Source of the DNA: Vigna angularis
Lineage: Eukaryota > Streptophyta > Magnoliopsida > Fabales > Fabaceae
DNA: 64,000 bases
Reading direction: 5' to 3'
Assembly: GCF_016808095.1 (NCBI RefSeq)
Contig: NC_068970.1
Location: forward strand, 19,698,501-19,762,500
This document shows positions 39,310 to 52,324 of this stretch, piece after piece (positions within the stretch are counted from its first letter, which is position 1; each line of letters starts with the position of its first letter). A program made the position numbers and the translations under genes. The notes under the pieces are model-generated. The model was not told the origin of the DNA. It saw nothing but the letters and a program-made list of their open reading frames with translations, and made no database searches.

Positions 39310-39830
39310 CGAATTTCATTAGGGTTTCGTCTCCACCACCGTCCTCGTTGCAGCAGTCATCGAACGACGCAGAGTCTCCACCATCCTCGGAATCGCCATC
39401 GCAGCCTTCATAGTCATCGCCTTTACCATCACTGTCAACGTCACCACCACCCCAGAAATCTCTTCTCCTCCACCTACCGTATCACCGCCAAAAAAATCTC
39501 CTCCGCCGGCACTAGAGAATTCCCCTCCTCCACCAACGCCGGCTCATTCACCGCCACCACCAACTCCTTCTACTTCTCCACCACCTACCCCTTCTATTTC
39601 TCCCACCTCCCCTTTCTCCGTTGCCACCTCCGCCAGATCAATCTTCTCCCCCACCAAAACGTTCTCCGCCTTCTCCGTCACCAAGACGTTCAGCTCCACC
39701 ACCTTCTCCCACACATTCTCCCTTCTGCACAACCAAAATCGAAAGATGAACATCAAAACTAATAACAAGAAAAGTCCTTGTCTTTTACAATTACCACTTC
39801 TGTTTTTGTAGCAGTTCTTTACATAATTGC
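39310..39830 (+). pseudogene. Captured proline-rich (PERK/extensin-like) gene fragment
   Basis: The + strand is strongly CCA/TCT-rich and translates, with frame changes, to SPPPSSLQQSSNDAESPPSS, then SPPPTVSPPKKSPPPALENS, PPPPTPAHSPPPPTPSTSPP and later DQSSPPPKRSPPSPSPRR. One in-frame stop occurs early and at least two shifts are needed. SPPP-rich stretches of this kind form the extracellular domain of proline-rich extensin-like receptor kinases and of extensins; the kinase is absent. The open - strand frame across this region is the complement of these codons and is not taken as a gene. Confidence 0.55.
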
Positions 39831-39839
39831 TCAAAAAAA

Positions 39840-40779
39840 TAAAAAATTTCTCTCAACTCTTTCTCTTTCATCTTTCTCACTCCAATCTTTTCTCTGTCAT
39901 CCCTATTGTAGCTCCAATTGAAAAAATCAAAAACACTTGTCGTTAAACAATCTTACAAAAAAATGATTTTATAATAAGTTTTCATCTTATAATTTTTGTC
40001 TTATCTAATTTTATCCAATTTTCACAAGCATAAAGGAATTGGTAATTGACCTGGAAAAAATCAGAAATACTCGTTGTTAAACAATTTCTTACAAAAAATG
40101 ATTTTATAATGAGTTTTTATTTTATAATTTTTGTCTTATCTAATTTTCACAAGCATAATGACATCAAAGGAATTGGTACTTGGCCTGGAAAAAATCAGAA
40201 ACACTCATTGTTAAACAATTTCTTACAAAAAATGACTTTATAATGAGTTTTCATTTTATAATTTTTGTCGTATATAATTTTATCTAATTTTCACAAGCAT
40301 AATGACATCCAAAAGAATTGGTAATTGGCCTGGAGGGTTTTTTTAGAGATGATGATTCAACATATGCACGTGATGAAATTAGAGAGGTTAGTGAAGATGG
40401 TAAAATTGAAGAGATCTTGAATGAACGTTTGCCTGAAGTGAATATGTCAATGACTCAACTCTTTACAAAAACAAATTGTTTAAAGGCAAATGTTTCTGAT
40501 TTTTTTCAATTGGAACTATAGTAGGGATGACAGAGAAAAGATTGGAGTGAGAGAGATGAAAGAGAAAGGATTGAGAGGAATGAGAGGAATGAGAGAGGTG
40601 AGTAAGGGTTTGGGGTTTTTTTTTTTTTTAAGTTTTGAGAATAAAAATTATTAAAATACTCTTAACCTTAAAACTTAGAATCCATGATATATAAGGGTAT
40701 TTTTGTCTACTAAAATCCGGTACACATTGGTAAAATGTACCAACTGAAAAACAGACGTACGCGCGTTAGCAAATCCATA
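39840..40779. mobile_element. Element A, copy 2, left inverted repeat missing
   Basis: It matches element A copy 1 from CTCAACTCTTTCTCTTTCAT onward, in inverted order of the internal blocks, and ends with the right inverted repeat. It contains three direct units of about 135-140 bp (about 39925-40335), each with TTGTTAAACAATTTCTTAC and ATTTTATAAT.AGTTTT. The empty target site for element B (TCCAATCTTTTCTCTGTCAT) is at 39881-39900. Confidence 0.8.
40345..40475 (+). pseudogene. Acidic coding-like fragment in element A, copy 2
   Basis: After GGTTTTTTTAG the + strand reads DDDSTYARDEIREVSEDGKI then EEILNERLPE. It then loses frame compared with copy 1, because one G is missing in GAAGTGAATATG where copy 1 has GAAGGTGAATATG. 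Family unknown; the conservation between copies supports a former coding role. Confidence 0.5.
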
Positions 40780-41103
40780 TATATATTGGAGAAAATCAAA
40801 CCATTCTTCTTTATTACTTTCTTTTTAAAAATCTTTACTTAGAAGAACCCAAACATACCTGATTTTATCATGTCTAATGATTTTGGTGTGATAAAGTGCA
40901 GATGTGCATTAGGAGCCTGGTTTTGGTGTGACAAAAACGAAAGTAAAAAAAATATTACCTAAAAATTAAACGGATAAAACGGATGTCAACAATAAAACGG
41001 ACGTTAACATCCGTTTAACTCTAAAAATTAAATTTTAATGAAAAACAAAAAAGGAATGGAAAGGTACTGGAAGCAGTATGTGGTGATGTATGGAGCATCA
41101 GCC

Positions 41104-43337
<2,234 letters not shown>

Positions 43338-43371
43338 TGAAACAAAATAGTGCATCATGAAGTACTGGAAC

Positions 43372-44832
43372 TAGTGCCGTCAAAATGGGTTGAAACCCGT
43401 GAGTTAATCCGGCTCACCACGGATTTGAGTCGGGTTGGGTTGGAAAAAGATGCAAAAACTTTTATGCGAGCCAATTTTGACCCGGCTCACACGGGTTGAA
43501 CCCGTGGTGGGTCGAGTTTAGGGATGACAACGGGGCAGGTCGGGCACGGGTAGTGCCTACCTGCAACCCGACCCGCCGGATAAAACTGTACCTGCTACCT
43601 GACCCGCTACCCGCACGGGTATCCGTTTAAAAAATATCCGCGGGTATTGTAAAACCCGCGGATACCCGCATAAAATAAAAAAAAAGTTAATATATTTTTA
43701 AAATAAAATTAAAATAAAATTACAAAAAAATATGTAATATAATATAAATTAAATTAAATTTTAATTTTAATTAAATTTAACCTAATAAAATATAATTTTA
43801 TTTTATTTTTAATTAAATTTAATTAAAAGATATATAAATTATTAATTTTCTTTTAAGTTTTTGCGGGTAACGGATACCTGCGGGGCGGGTAGTATACTAC
43901 CCGTACCCGACCCGTTTAGAAGCGAGTATTAAAATATCCGCTATTCGTTACCCGCGGGTAGTAAATACCTGCGGATAGTAACTACCCGCCGCGGATTTTA
44001 CCCGCGGATACCCATGCTCGCGGGTAAAATTGACATCCCTAGTCGGGTTGGCTCACCAACCCACTTATTTTTTTTAATTAAATCAAATTAATTAAATTAA
44101 TTATTCAAATTCTATTTTTTTATTGGAATCAAATTAATTAAATTAATTATTTAAAATGCACAACTTTTACTTAGCAATAGAGCGTTTCGCGTTGCTGTCT
44201 TTCCAAAAGTTTCCCTCTGCAAATAAAACCCTAAGATTATAGATTGGATAATATTATAGATGGAGATAAAGAAGAAGATGTTTCAAGAGAGCATAATACT
44301 GTGCATTTATCTATTCATGACTCCAATTTAATAGATGGATAATATTATAGATTGGATAATTTAGGAATATGTCATTTGTTTTATTTTGTTTTTAGACTTA
44401 TATACAAGCATGACAATTTTATCTTGTGCTATATATTTTTGTTAACGGATATGTAGTTTCTTGGTCAAACGGTTGTGTATGTCTCATTACACTAAATTCA
44501 CAAAATTTTATGTTTGATAGCTTAGAATATATATTACTATATATTCTTTTGTTCAATTTTCTTTTATATCAATTGGTCTAATTATTACTGTTTCAATTTG
44601 ATCGATCAAAGTAACATGTTATAAGAGTCTTAGAAGAAGAGGTTGAAAAAAAAAAGTTAATTAAGTGAGCTAATGAACCAACCCGTTTAACCCACCAACC
44701 CGTGGTGAGTCGGGTCGGGTTCAAATTTTTTCGGCTCACTAATAAATGAGTCGGGTTGGGTTGACTCACAAAGTGGCCAACCCGTGATGGGACAGGTCGG
44801 GTCAGGCCGGGTTACCTGTTTTGACAGCTCTA
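43372..44832. mobile_element. hAT-type element interrupted by a smaller hAT MITE
   Basis: Left end TAGTGCCGTCAAAATGGGTT and right end, in reverse complement, TAGAGCTGTCAAAACAGGTA are hAT-like termini related to the MITE at 7669. The flanks ACTGGAAC and ACTGAACC are a poor match for an 8-bp duplication. Arms are full of GGGTTGGG, CGGGTCGGG and CCAACCC words. Removing the nested MITE leaves about 930 bp without a transposase. Confidence 0.75.
43519..44041. mobile_element. Nested hAT MITE with 8-bp target duplication
   Basis: Ends are TAGGGATGACAACGGGGCAG and, in reverse complement, TAGGGATGTCAATTTTACCC. Flanks GTCGAGTT (43511-43518) and GTCGGGTT (44042-44049) match in 7 of 8 bases. The arms carry repeated ACCCGC/GCGGGT words around an AT-rich core. 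It sits inside the larger hAT element, so it inserted later. Confidence 0.88.
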
Positions 44833-45355
44833 ACTGAACCGAATATAAATGGTTAAAACTGAATATAAAGTGTTTGGAATCAGATATAAGATATTTGGAA
44901 TTTGTTCCATCACCTTATATTTTACTTTTTCCCTCATTTTATGAGGGATAAAATGGGGTTTTCACCCATAATCAATACAAATATCTTCTTATCATCTTAT
45001 CAGTAGAGATTAAAAATGCATTTCATTCACAAATTCTCTCTCTACCCTCCTTTCAAATTCATTAATACAAACACATATTATCACCCAATTCCGTCTTTTC
45101 TTATTCGTTTGAGCATTACAATCTTATGAAGCAAATTAAATCATTTCCAACAATATTTTCTCTCTCTATATATCTTTTATAAACATAAGCAAACACATAA
45201 AAATAGTTTATAGAATCAAATCAAAGCAAATCGAGGAGTGATACCAGCTGACAATCACTAGTGCAAAAAAGACAGTTAACCTCACCATTTAAACGTCTGA
45301 CCCTCGAATATCCAACGTAAAAAATGTCCGGTGGCATTTTTCATAAATAAAACAA

Positions 45356-45949
45356 GGTTTAAACCCTCCCTTGGTCCTCATTTTTGTATAGAAATCTCAG
45401 TTCGGTCCTCATTTTTTCATCTATCTCAATTGGGTCATATTTTTTGTAAAAATGAACACATTTTACCCTAACCGTTAACTGGTCTCAGACGACGTTAAAT
45501 TAAGGCCACGTGGTGCAGAGAGAATGTGTTGATGTGTGATGTGACATTATTCACTGGAGTGTTTTGATTAAATAAATAGTGGTGATGTGACATTATTTAC
45601 TTCTCTTTATTTAATATTTTTAAAACCAAGTTTTATTTATTTTTTATTTACTTATAGAAGAATTTTTTATTTACTTATAGAAGACTGTTTTTTTTTAAGT
45701 TTCACCACCTACATTGAGTTAGAACACAATTATTCTTCAAAATTAAATTAATTTATTTTTAATTATTTATTTTATTTATTTGATAATTTTTATTTAATAT
45801 TTTAATTTTCAAGTTTTACATAATATTTTAATATTATCTTTTTTCTTTAAATATAAATACATAAATATTAATTTTTATAAAAAACTATTTAAAATAATTT
45901 TTTATTGTAATCAATAGATATATAATTTTATTACTTTGAAAAGTTAAAA

Positions 45950-45986
<37 letters not shown>

Positions 45987-46619
45987 AATTTATTTAAATT
46001 TAAAAATAAAATAATTTTTAAAAAAAATATAATAAACATATTTTAGTTTAAAAAGAAATGTTTTCTCTCAAATAGTCATCTAAAAAATATTAAATAAGTT
46101 ATTATTTTTATTTAATAATTTGATATAATATAAACAATTTTTTATATTAATATTCAATTAAAATACTCATAATTTCATAAAAATTTTAAAATTAAAAAAC
46201 TAAACTTATAATAATTTAGTTCAAAATAATGACTAGTGCATATGATTAAATTGGATTATTAATTAAATTAATATATTTTTTAATATATTATTAATTAAAT
46301 TGGATTATTAATATATTATTAATTAAATTAAAATATTATCTTAATATAAAAAATTGAAGAGAAAATATGGTGATGTGACTTTAAGGATATTCACTTTAGG
46401 GATTTCAACACATTCTTTCTGTACGTAAACGAGGAACACACATCAACACATTCTCTCTGCACCACGTAGCCTTAATTTAACGCCGTTTGAGACCAGTTAA
46501 CGGTTAGGGTAAAATGTGTTCATTTTTACAAAAAATATGACCCAATTGAGACAGATGAAAAAATGCGGACCGAACTGAGATTTTCATACAAAAATAAGGA
46601 CCAAGGGAGGGTGTAAACC
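45356..46619. mobile_element. Non-autonomous MULE with perfect 9-bp target duplication
   Basis: Inverted repeats of about 190 bp begin GGTTTAAACCCTCCCTTGGT and, in reverse complement, GGTTTACACCCTCCCTTGGT. Inside, the two arms share AAAATGAACACATTTTACCC and AACCGTTAACTGGTCTCA. ATAAAACAA flanks the element exactly at 45347-45355 and 46620-46628. The core is AT-rich with no captured gene that I recognise. It lies within the CACTA element and is therefore younger than it. Confidence 0.95.
45954..45982. repeat. Short (TA)n tract in the MULE core
   Basis: TA run inside the AT-rich centre of the MULE. Confidence 0.85.
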
Positions 46620-46734
46620 ATAAAACAACTATTTTGACGTCGGCTATGGAGGGGCCCAACGTCTAAATACTCATATACGTCGGCTCCCCCGAATAGACGC
46701 CAAAACTAAACGAAAAAGCTACAAATTTTTTTTT

Positions 46735-47265
46735 ATTCTATTTAGACGTCTGTTATGGGGGGAACCGACTTCTAAAGCACTTTAGACGTCTGTTATTGGG
46801 GGAACCGACGTCTAAATACACAACCCAGAAATTTAAAAAGTCAATTTTTGACTTCATTTAGATGTCTGATCCTGCCACTCCAACTTTTAGACGTCTGTTA
46901 TTGGGGGAACCGACGTCTAAATGCGCAGCCCATGAATTTAAAAAGTCACTTCTTGACTCCATTTAGACGTCTGATCCCGCCACTCCGACTTCTAAAGCAC
47001 TTTAGACATCTGTTATTAGGGGAACCGATGTCTAAATACACAACCCAAGAATTTAATAAGTCACTTATTGACTCCATTTAGACGTCTGATCCCGCCACTC
47101 CGACTTCTAAAGCACTTTAGACGTCTGTTATTGGGGGAACCGACGTCTAAATACACAACCCAGAAATTTAAAAAGTCACTTTTTGACTCCATTTAGACGT
47201 CTGATCCTGCCACACCAACTTCTAAAGAACTTTAGACGTTTGTTATTGGGGGAACCGATGTCTAA
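46735..47265. repeat. GACGTC-bearing tandem repeat, about 115 bp unit, roughly four copies
   Basis: Each unit contains CTTTAGACGTCTGTTATTGG, GGGAACCGACGTCTAAAT, AATTTAAAAAGTCACTT and ATTTAGACGTCTGATCC. Copies start near 46785, 46888, 46998 and 47112, with a partial one near 47226. These are probably amplified subterminal repeats of the CACTA element, where its transposase would bind. Open frames here are artefacts of the repeat. Confidence 0.9.
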
Positions 47266-47816
47266 ATGTCGGCATTAAAACACCGCGAACGCGAGACAAC
47301 CGTTACGCGCATTCATTATTCATCATCTTCGTCTCGTTTTCTCTTTACAAGTTATGCTTTTCAGGTTCATTTTCTCACTTTTGCACCGTTTTAAATTAAT
47401 TTTACTCCGATTACATCACTCTTGATGCATTATCTTTAATTTGAACCGATTAAAATGTGTTTTTGTTGGGTTTTGGTGCAGTTATTCTCGTGTCCTTGGG
47501 CGGCATTCTTCGGCGGTAATTTCTTGCGTTTTGCACTCCTCCAATTCCCTCCACTACGTTTTTAAAACCATCCAATAAAAAAAATGTACAATACATTCTC
47601 TTCAACTAAAATATAAAGTTGTAAATTCGAATCACCATGAGTTAGGAGCAACCTTAGAGACGTCTGACCTGTATGGATCGGACGTCTATATAGACGTCTC
47701 ATTAACGTCACTCATATAGACGTCTCATTAACGTCACCCATATAGACGTCAGACAGAGATCAGACGTTAAAAGCCCAAAATAACAGACGTCTAAAGTCCT
47801 TTCTACACTAGTGAAT

Positions 47817-48096
47817 GAAAATGAGTTTAAAAAACCAAAATATACCCAAGCAAAAGCTACAACAAATAGTTTTTATATAATCGTGCATTCTCTTTTAAAA
47901 CATGCATGTAATCAATGATTAAATGTTTGTGATTATTTAATATGAAATTAGGAAACCAATATTTTCATAGTAAAAGTTAATGTGGCGTTCGCTGTTATTT
48001 TATGTCAAAAACAAAATTGAAAAAATTGCTTAGAGAAAAATATAACTTTTTGTCACATATACTAAAGCCCTCGAGATCTACCATGGTTGTAATTAG
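47817..48096. other. Short spacer between elements
   Basis: AT-rich, nothing recognised. Confidence 0.35.
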
Positions 48097-48692
48097 TATT
48101 GTCAATATGTTAAAATATATTAGTTAATTCAGTTCATCATTAGTTTGAGATTGGATTTTAAAAAAAATTACAAATTTTAAACAAGTCAAATTGAACCTAG
48201 TTTACTAAAAATTTAACTCACACAAATAATCTGTGAAGAGTTAGATTGGATAACCATCCCATCTATAAATTTTAAATGATATTAAAATGATGAAAATCCT
48301 AAATCAAGATACGTTATGAATTTATTCATTCTAGACTCTAACATTATAGATATATAAGTAACAACAATGATTTGATGATAGATAGTAATCTATTTTGTAT
48401 TTTTGTGTTTTTTGATTGTATTTGGAGTTTAACTTGATTTTGGATTGTATTATATTTTTTATATTTTGAATTATATTTGGAGTTTGACATCATTTTTTAT
48501 TGCATTTGGATTAAATTTTATTTATGTTTTAATTAAAAAAAATTATTACTTTTTTAAGATAAAAGAAAAAAATTTATAATTTAGTGAGCGAGTGAATCAA
48601 CCTATTTAATCCACTAATCTATAATGAATCAAACCAAATTTAAAAATTTTAAACTTACTAGTAAATAAACTAGATTGATTTGATTTATTAAA
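48097..48692. mobile_element. Decayed copy of the hAT element, rich in C-to-T changes
   Basis: The left end TAGTATTGTCAATATGTTAA corresponds to TAGTGCCGTCAAAATGGGTT at 43372. Near the right, AATCAACCTATTTAATCCAC and TAATGAATCAAACCAAATTT correspond to AACCAACCCGTTTAACCCAC and TGGTGAGTCGGGTCGGGTTC at about 44668-44720. Nearly all differences are C-to-T or G-to-A. The right terminus is missing. Confidence 0.7.
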
Positions 48693-48693
48693 T

Positions 48694-49278
48694 GGTTAAG
48701 TATGTTTTCAGTCTCTCTTCCAAAGTTTTGTTAATTTTCATCATCTTCCTTAAGAAACTCAAATTTATAGTTCTCAACAAGCAACAACGTTAAATTTAAT
48801 CTGATGTGGCTAATGATGTGTCACATCACTTTTTTCTTTTTCTGAAATGTGTCCATCCTTAACCGTGATCCAAAGGCTGTCGCTACTATTGTTGCCGACA
48901 ACCTTAACGCAAGAACAACACCATCACCCGTAATCAATACAAATATCTTCTTATCAGTAGAGATTAAAAATGCATTTCATTAACAGAATCAGGGTCATTA
49001 AAGCCGAAAAGCTTGGAGATTAAGGTTAGAAGACGATAAAGAAGAAGTGACATGATTGGTGGAAGGATAAAAAGAAGATGTAATGGTTGTTGTGGAGAGA
49101 GACAAAGTTTATAATTGTACAACGTGACGTTAAATTAGCCCATCAAATTTAATATAGCATCGTTACTTTTTTATGATTAAAAATTCAAGTTTCTTTAAAC
49201 AAAACTTCGAAAAAAAAAACAAAATCTAAAATAATATAATACTTGAGGACTATATTTATCCCCTCATCAAATAATTAA
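48694..49278. mobile_element. Possible MULE-like non-autonomous element
   Basis: The left end starts GGTTAAGTATGTTTTCAG and the right end, in reverse complement, GGTTAATTATTTGATGAG. Inverted matches continue through TTAAGAAACTCAAATTTATA versus TTAAAGAAACTTGAATTTTT and then a GTTAAATTT.AT.TGATG.GGCTAAT-type block. No target duplication was found. The core holds CAATACAAATATCTTCTTAT and AGAGATTAAAAATGCATTTC, also present at 44974-45025. Confidence 0.5.
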
Positions 49279-50458
49279 CCTATAACAAGTGAAACCGAAT
49301 CTTGGATGACCATTTTAATGGTACTAGTTATCCTGATGTGGCATGTGATTCACTTCTTAGTTTCAATAATATGTTTGATTTGATTACCATCAACAACGAA
49401 TCTGCTACAACTTTTTTTGACAGTCAAATAAAAAATGATAAGTATAAAAAAGTACAGGCGGTGCAGTCTTCGAAAATCATATGGAAGAGAGCAGTGGTAT
49501 AAGTTTGCAACTTTGACGTTGACAGTAGAAAATCAACAATTTTTTTAAAAGTATTTATTGAGAAAAAGTTATAATAGTTGAAAATAATTTATAAATACAG
49601 TAATGTATCTTCAAATTATTTTTGTTTTCAACTCTAAATGTTCTACTCTTGATGTAAAAAAGAAAGATGATAAGAACGTAGGGGAAGTCGTATAGTTAAC
49701 TCAAAGAAAAAAAATTGTGTGATAAAATTATTTATTAATTTTAAATTAAAAACAAAATTTTTAAAAATATTTTAAAAATTAATTTAACCTTCAAATATTT
49801 CTGAATAACTTCTAAGAATTCAACTATTCTGGAAACCGTTTAAGTTTTTAACAGTTTCTGAAACTGTTTAAACTTGTACCAATTTTAAAAAAGCGTTTAA
49901 ATCTTCAATAATTTTCGAAAATTATTTAAGTCTTCAACTATTTTTGAAAAATTATTTAAAAATTTAACGATTTTAAAAAATTGTTGAAGATTTATACGGT
50001 TTTTAAAAATTGTTTAGACCTTCAAAGTTTTATAAAATTGTTGAATATTTTTAATATAATTTTTTGCAAAAACCATTTAAAAACAAAATCAGAATTTGGT
50101 TTTTCGAAAATACAAATCCTAAGGTATCTTTTTGTAAAAATTATTGAAAGAAGAAGTTAGAATTTGGTTTTTCAAAATTTAAAATTTAACCTCTTACAAA
50201 ATTGTGCTATGATCTTCGTAAATTAAAAGAAAAAAAACCTATGTTATATGAGAAAAAAAAAATCAAAGAACGTAATGCAACTACTTGAAAACTTTTGCGC
50301 CTACCCAAACCCTCATAAAAACTTGACATGTGCTCATTGTCTTTCAAGCTTTTTTTTCCTGTTCCTGTGCTATTTTTTCCTTGTCGCATTTAGTTTCGTG
50401 AAAAATTTCTGCACAATACGTCTTGAGAAGGAAAAAAAAATAAAATGTGAATCATGAT
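49279..50458. other. Spacer upstream of methylesterase copy 3
   Basis: AT-rich. Between 49790 and 50060 there are many loose repeats of the type AAACTGTTTAAAC/TTTTAAAAATTGTTTA. An open frame at 49302-49502 has no recognisable family. No gene is supported. Confidence 0.4.
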
Positions 50459-50464
50459 TTGACT
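50459..50464 (+). promoter_or_regulatory. W-box TTGACT upstream of methylesterase copy 3
   Basis: TTGACT lies 36 bp before the TATA box and 94 bp before the ATG. It matches the WRKY core TTGAC[C/T]. Position is favourable but function is inferred. Confidence 0.4.
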
Positions 50465-50499
50465 TTTCAAAATTTGAAAAGCCCTGACCCATTACTCAC

Positions 50500-50507
50500 T
50501 ATAAATA
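50500..50507 (+). promoter_or_regulatory. TATA box of methylesterase copy 3
   Basis: TATAAATA in the context CACTATAAATAGAG, 53 bp before the start codon, a textbook plant TATA box. It predicts a 5' leader of only about 20-25 bases. Confidence 0.75.
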
Positions 50508-50552
50508 GAGAAGAGAAATGCAAAGTAATTACTACAAGCCTCAGAAGAAAAC

Positions 50553-52009
50553 ATGGGTTCAGAAAATAAGCATTTTGTTCTGGTGCATGGAGCTTGCCAT
50601 GGAGCTTGGTGCTGGTACAAGCTCAAGCCCCGCTTGGAATCTGCTGGCCACAAGGTCACCGTGCTCGACCTTGCAGCTTCCGGCATCAACCTGCAGAAAA
50701 TTGAAGATGTTCATACTTTCTCACAGTACTCTGAGCCTTTGCTGCAGCTATTGGCGACAATTCCCCCAAATGAAAAGGTTATTCTGGTCGGTCATAGCCT
50801 TGGGGGACTCAACATAGCACTTGCCATGGAGAAATTCCCAGAAAAAGTTTCGGTTGGTGTTTTCTTAACGGCTTTTACTCCAGACATTGAACACCACCCA
50901 TCTTATGTTCTGGAAAAGGTATACTTCTGATACTTCATACTACCAATGCAAATTTTTGAACTATTTTATTAACAAAGTGAAATGCCTGCCCACCTAATGC
51001 AAATAATGTTACTCATTGACAGACAAAAGTCACTCTATATTCAATTAATTAATATAGAAGACAAAAAACTTTTATGTTGTCGTTTTCTCTTCCTATTTCC
51101 TTACATAATTAACCTTATACCACGTTTGAAGCATCCAAAACAGTGATCCCACTTCTCTCTTGCTCTGGTAAAAATGCCTCAAATAAATCTCAATTTTTGG
51201 ACATCTTAATTATACAGTTTCCGTTCATTATGCATAGAAATTAGGAGTATATGAACTCTCTTGCAAAGATCATTCTTAACAAGTGAGAAATCTTTTGATC
51301 CTCAATTATTCTTACAAGTTTATTTTCCTTTTGCTTTCAATTATATTTTTATAACATTTTTTGATAATATTTTAATATTATTTATATATATTATGTGATT
51401 GATCCATATTAATATTAATGTTTATGATTATTATTATTATCGACTGTGAAATAATTTTGAACGAATATAATAATATTTAAATGATGTTTGTTGTTAAAGT
51501 ATCATTGTTAGAATAATTTTTACTTGAACAGTACAACGAGAGGACTGACTCGGCGGCATGGTTAGACACTGAATTTTCTCCTTGTGGAAGCAAAACATTA
51601 ATGTTCTTTGGTCCCATTTTCATATCTGACAAGCTGTATCAGCTCACCTCCATCGAGGTAACTACCTATTAAGAGTTATGACCCTTGGGAAAGGTTTTCA
51701 ATGAATATTAAAGAGTTTTGGATCTTGCAGGACCTTCAATTGGCCAAGAGTTTAGCAAGGCCATCGTCTCTCTTCATGGAAGACTTGTCAACGCAAAAGA
51801 AGTTCTCGAAAGATGGATATGGGTCAGTTCCACGTGTCTTTGTTCTATGCACCGAGGACCTTGCAATTCCTGTGGAATATCAGCACTGGATGATCCAAAA
51901 TGCTGTCTTCAATGACGTTCTAGAGATCAAAGGTGCAGATCACATGCCTATGCTTTGCGTGCCACAACAACTCTTCAATTCTCTCCAACAGATAGCTACT
52001 AAATATTAA
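50553..52009 (+). CDS. Methylesterase / salicylic acid-binding protein 2-like, copy 3
   Basis: Exons 50553-50918, 51532-51657 and 51731-52009 join in phase 0 to 256 aa. Introns are 613 and 73 bp, GT..AG. The N-terminus is [20 protein letters not shown]. The triad is Ser82 (VGHSLGG), Asp207 (CTEDLAIP) and His235 (KGADHMPML). Exon 2 (YNERTDSAAWLDTEFSP) is closer to the general family pattern than in copies 1 and 2, which have lost the YNERT start. In exon 3 the usual Arg before YGSV is Gly (KDGYGSV). This is the most compact copy, with a clear TATA box and a W-box. Function: carboxyl methylesterase of the MES/SABP2/PNAE group, acting in the cytosol on hormone methyl esters or similar small esters. 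An overlapping open frame starting at 50518 is a shadow of exon 1. Confidence 0.93.
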
Positions 52010-52286
52010 TTACCTCATCATCATGCTTTAATATTGTTTGCTGTCTTTCACTTTCACTTTTCTTGTAGAATTATAACATCGTAATCCAAACTATAAGACC
52101 AAATCAATTACGGCATATTTGTATGGCTTTTCCAATACTTACAATAAATTTGTTCTAGTTTCGTCAAAATTTCTCTTATTTTTGTTTCTAAATTATCTAA
52201 AAGCTTTCTTCATACATAGATTACGAATAGTAATATATATATATATATATATATATATAAAGGATTATAGATATATATTCTTTGTT

Positions 52287-52324
<38 letters not shown>

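Larger units (their letters stand above)
39195..41103. mobile_element. Composite transposon: probable element B copy 2 containing truncated element A copy 2
   Basis: The left part has GAGTTGCTCCCTCCACTACC and CTCCCTCCACCTCTCCA, resembling the element B terminus. The right part, in reverse complement, has TGATGCTCCATACATCACCA and CCAGTACCTTTCCATTCC. Near it, AACGGATGTCAACA and AACGGACGTTAACATCCGTT match the inner repeats of element B. Between them lie a proline-rich gene fragment and a copy of element A that has kept only its right inverted repeat (about 40620-40779, ending GTACGCGCGTTAGCAAATCC). No target duplication was evident for the outer element, so its exact ends are uncertain. Confidence 0.5.
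45256..47813. mobile_element. Non-autonomous CACTA element, family 1, split by a MULE
   Basis: The left end CACTAGTGCAAAAAAGAC and the right end, in reverse complement, CACTAGTGTAGAAAGGAC are classic CACTA termini. The 3-bp target duplication AAT is present at 45253-45255 and 47814-47816. Subterminal and internal repeats carry TTTAGACGTCTG and GACGTCTAAA many times. A 1264-bp MULE plus its 9-bp duplication interrupts the left part, leaving about 1285 bp of original element. At 47270-47530 there is a leader-and-intron-like sequence (TTTTCAG and GTGCAG acceptors). No transposase gene. It ends 2.7 kb upstream of methylesterase copy 3. Confidence 0.92.

Noticed and set aside
39544..39834. Glycine/glutamate/valine-rich open frame on the - strand
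   Set aside because: It is the complement of the proline-rich fragment on the + strand, whose SPPP pattern is the meaningful reading.
46848..47081. Open frame with repeated SCHFL..FRRLIPP-like blocks
   Set aside because: It arises from the 115-bp tandem repeats of the CACTA element; only the repeat is conserved.
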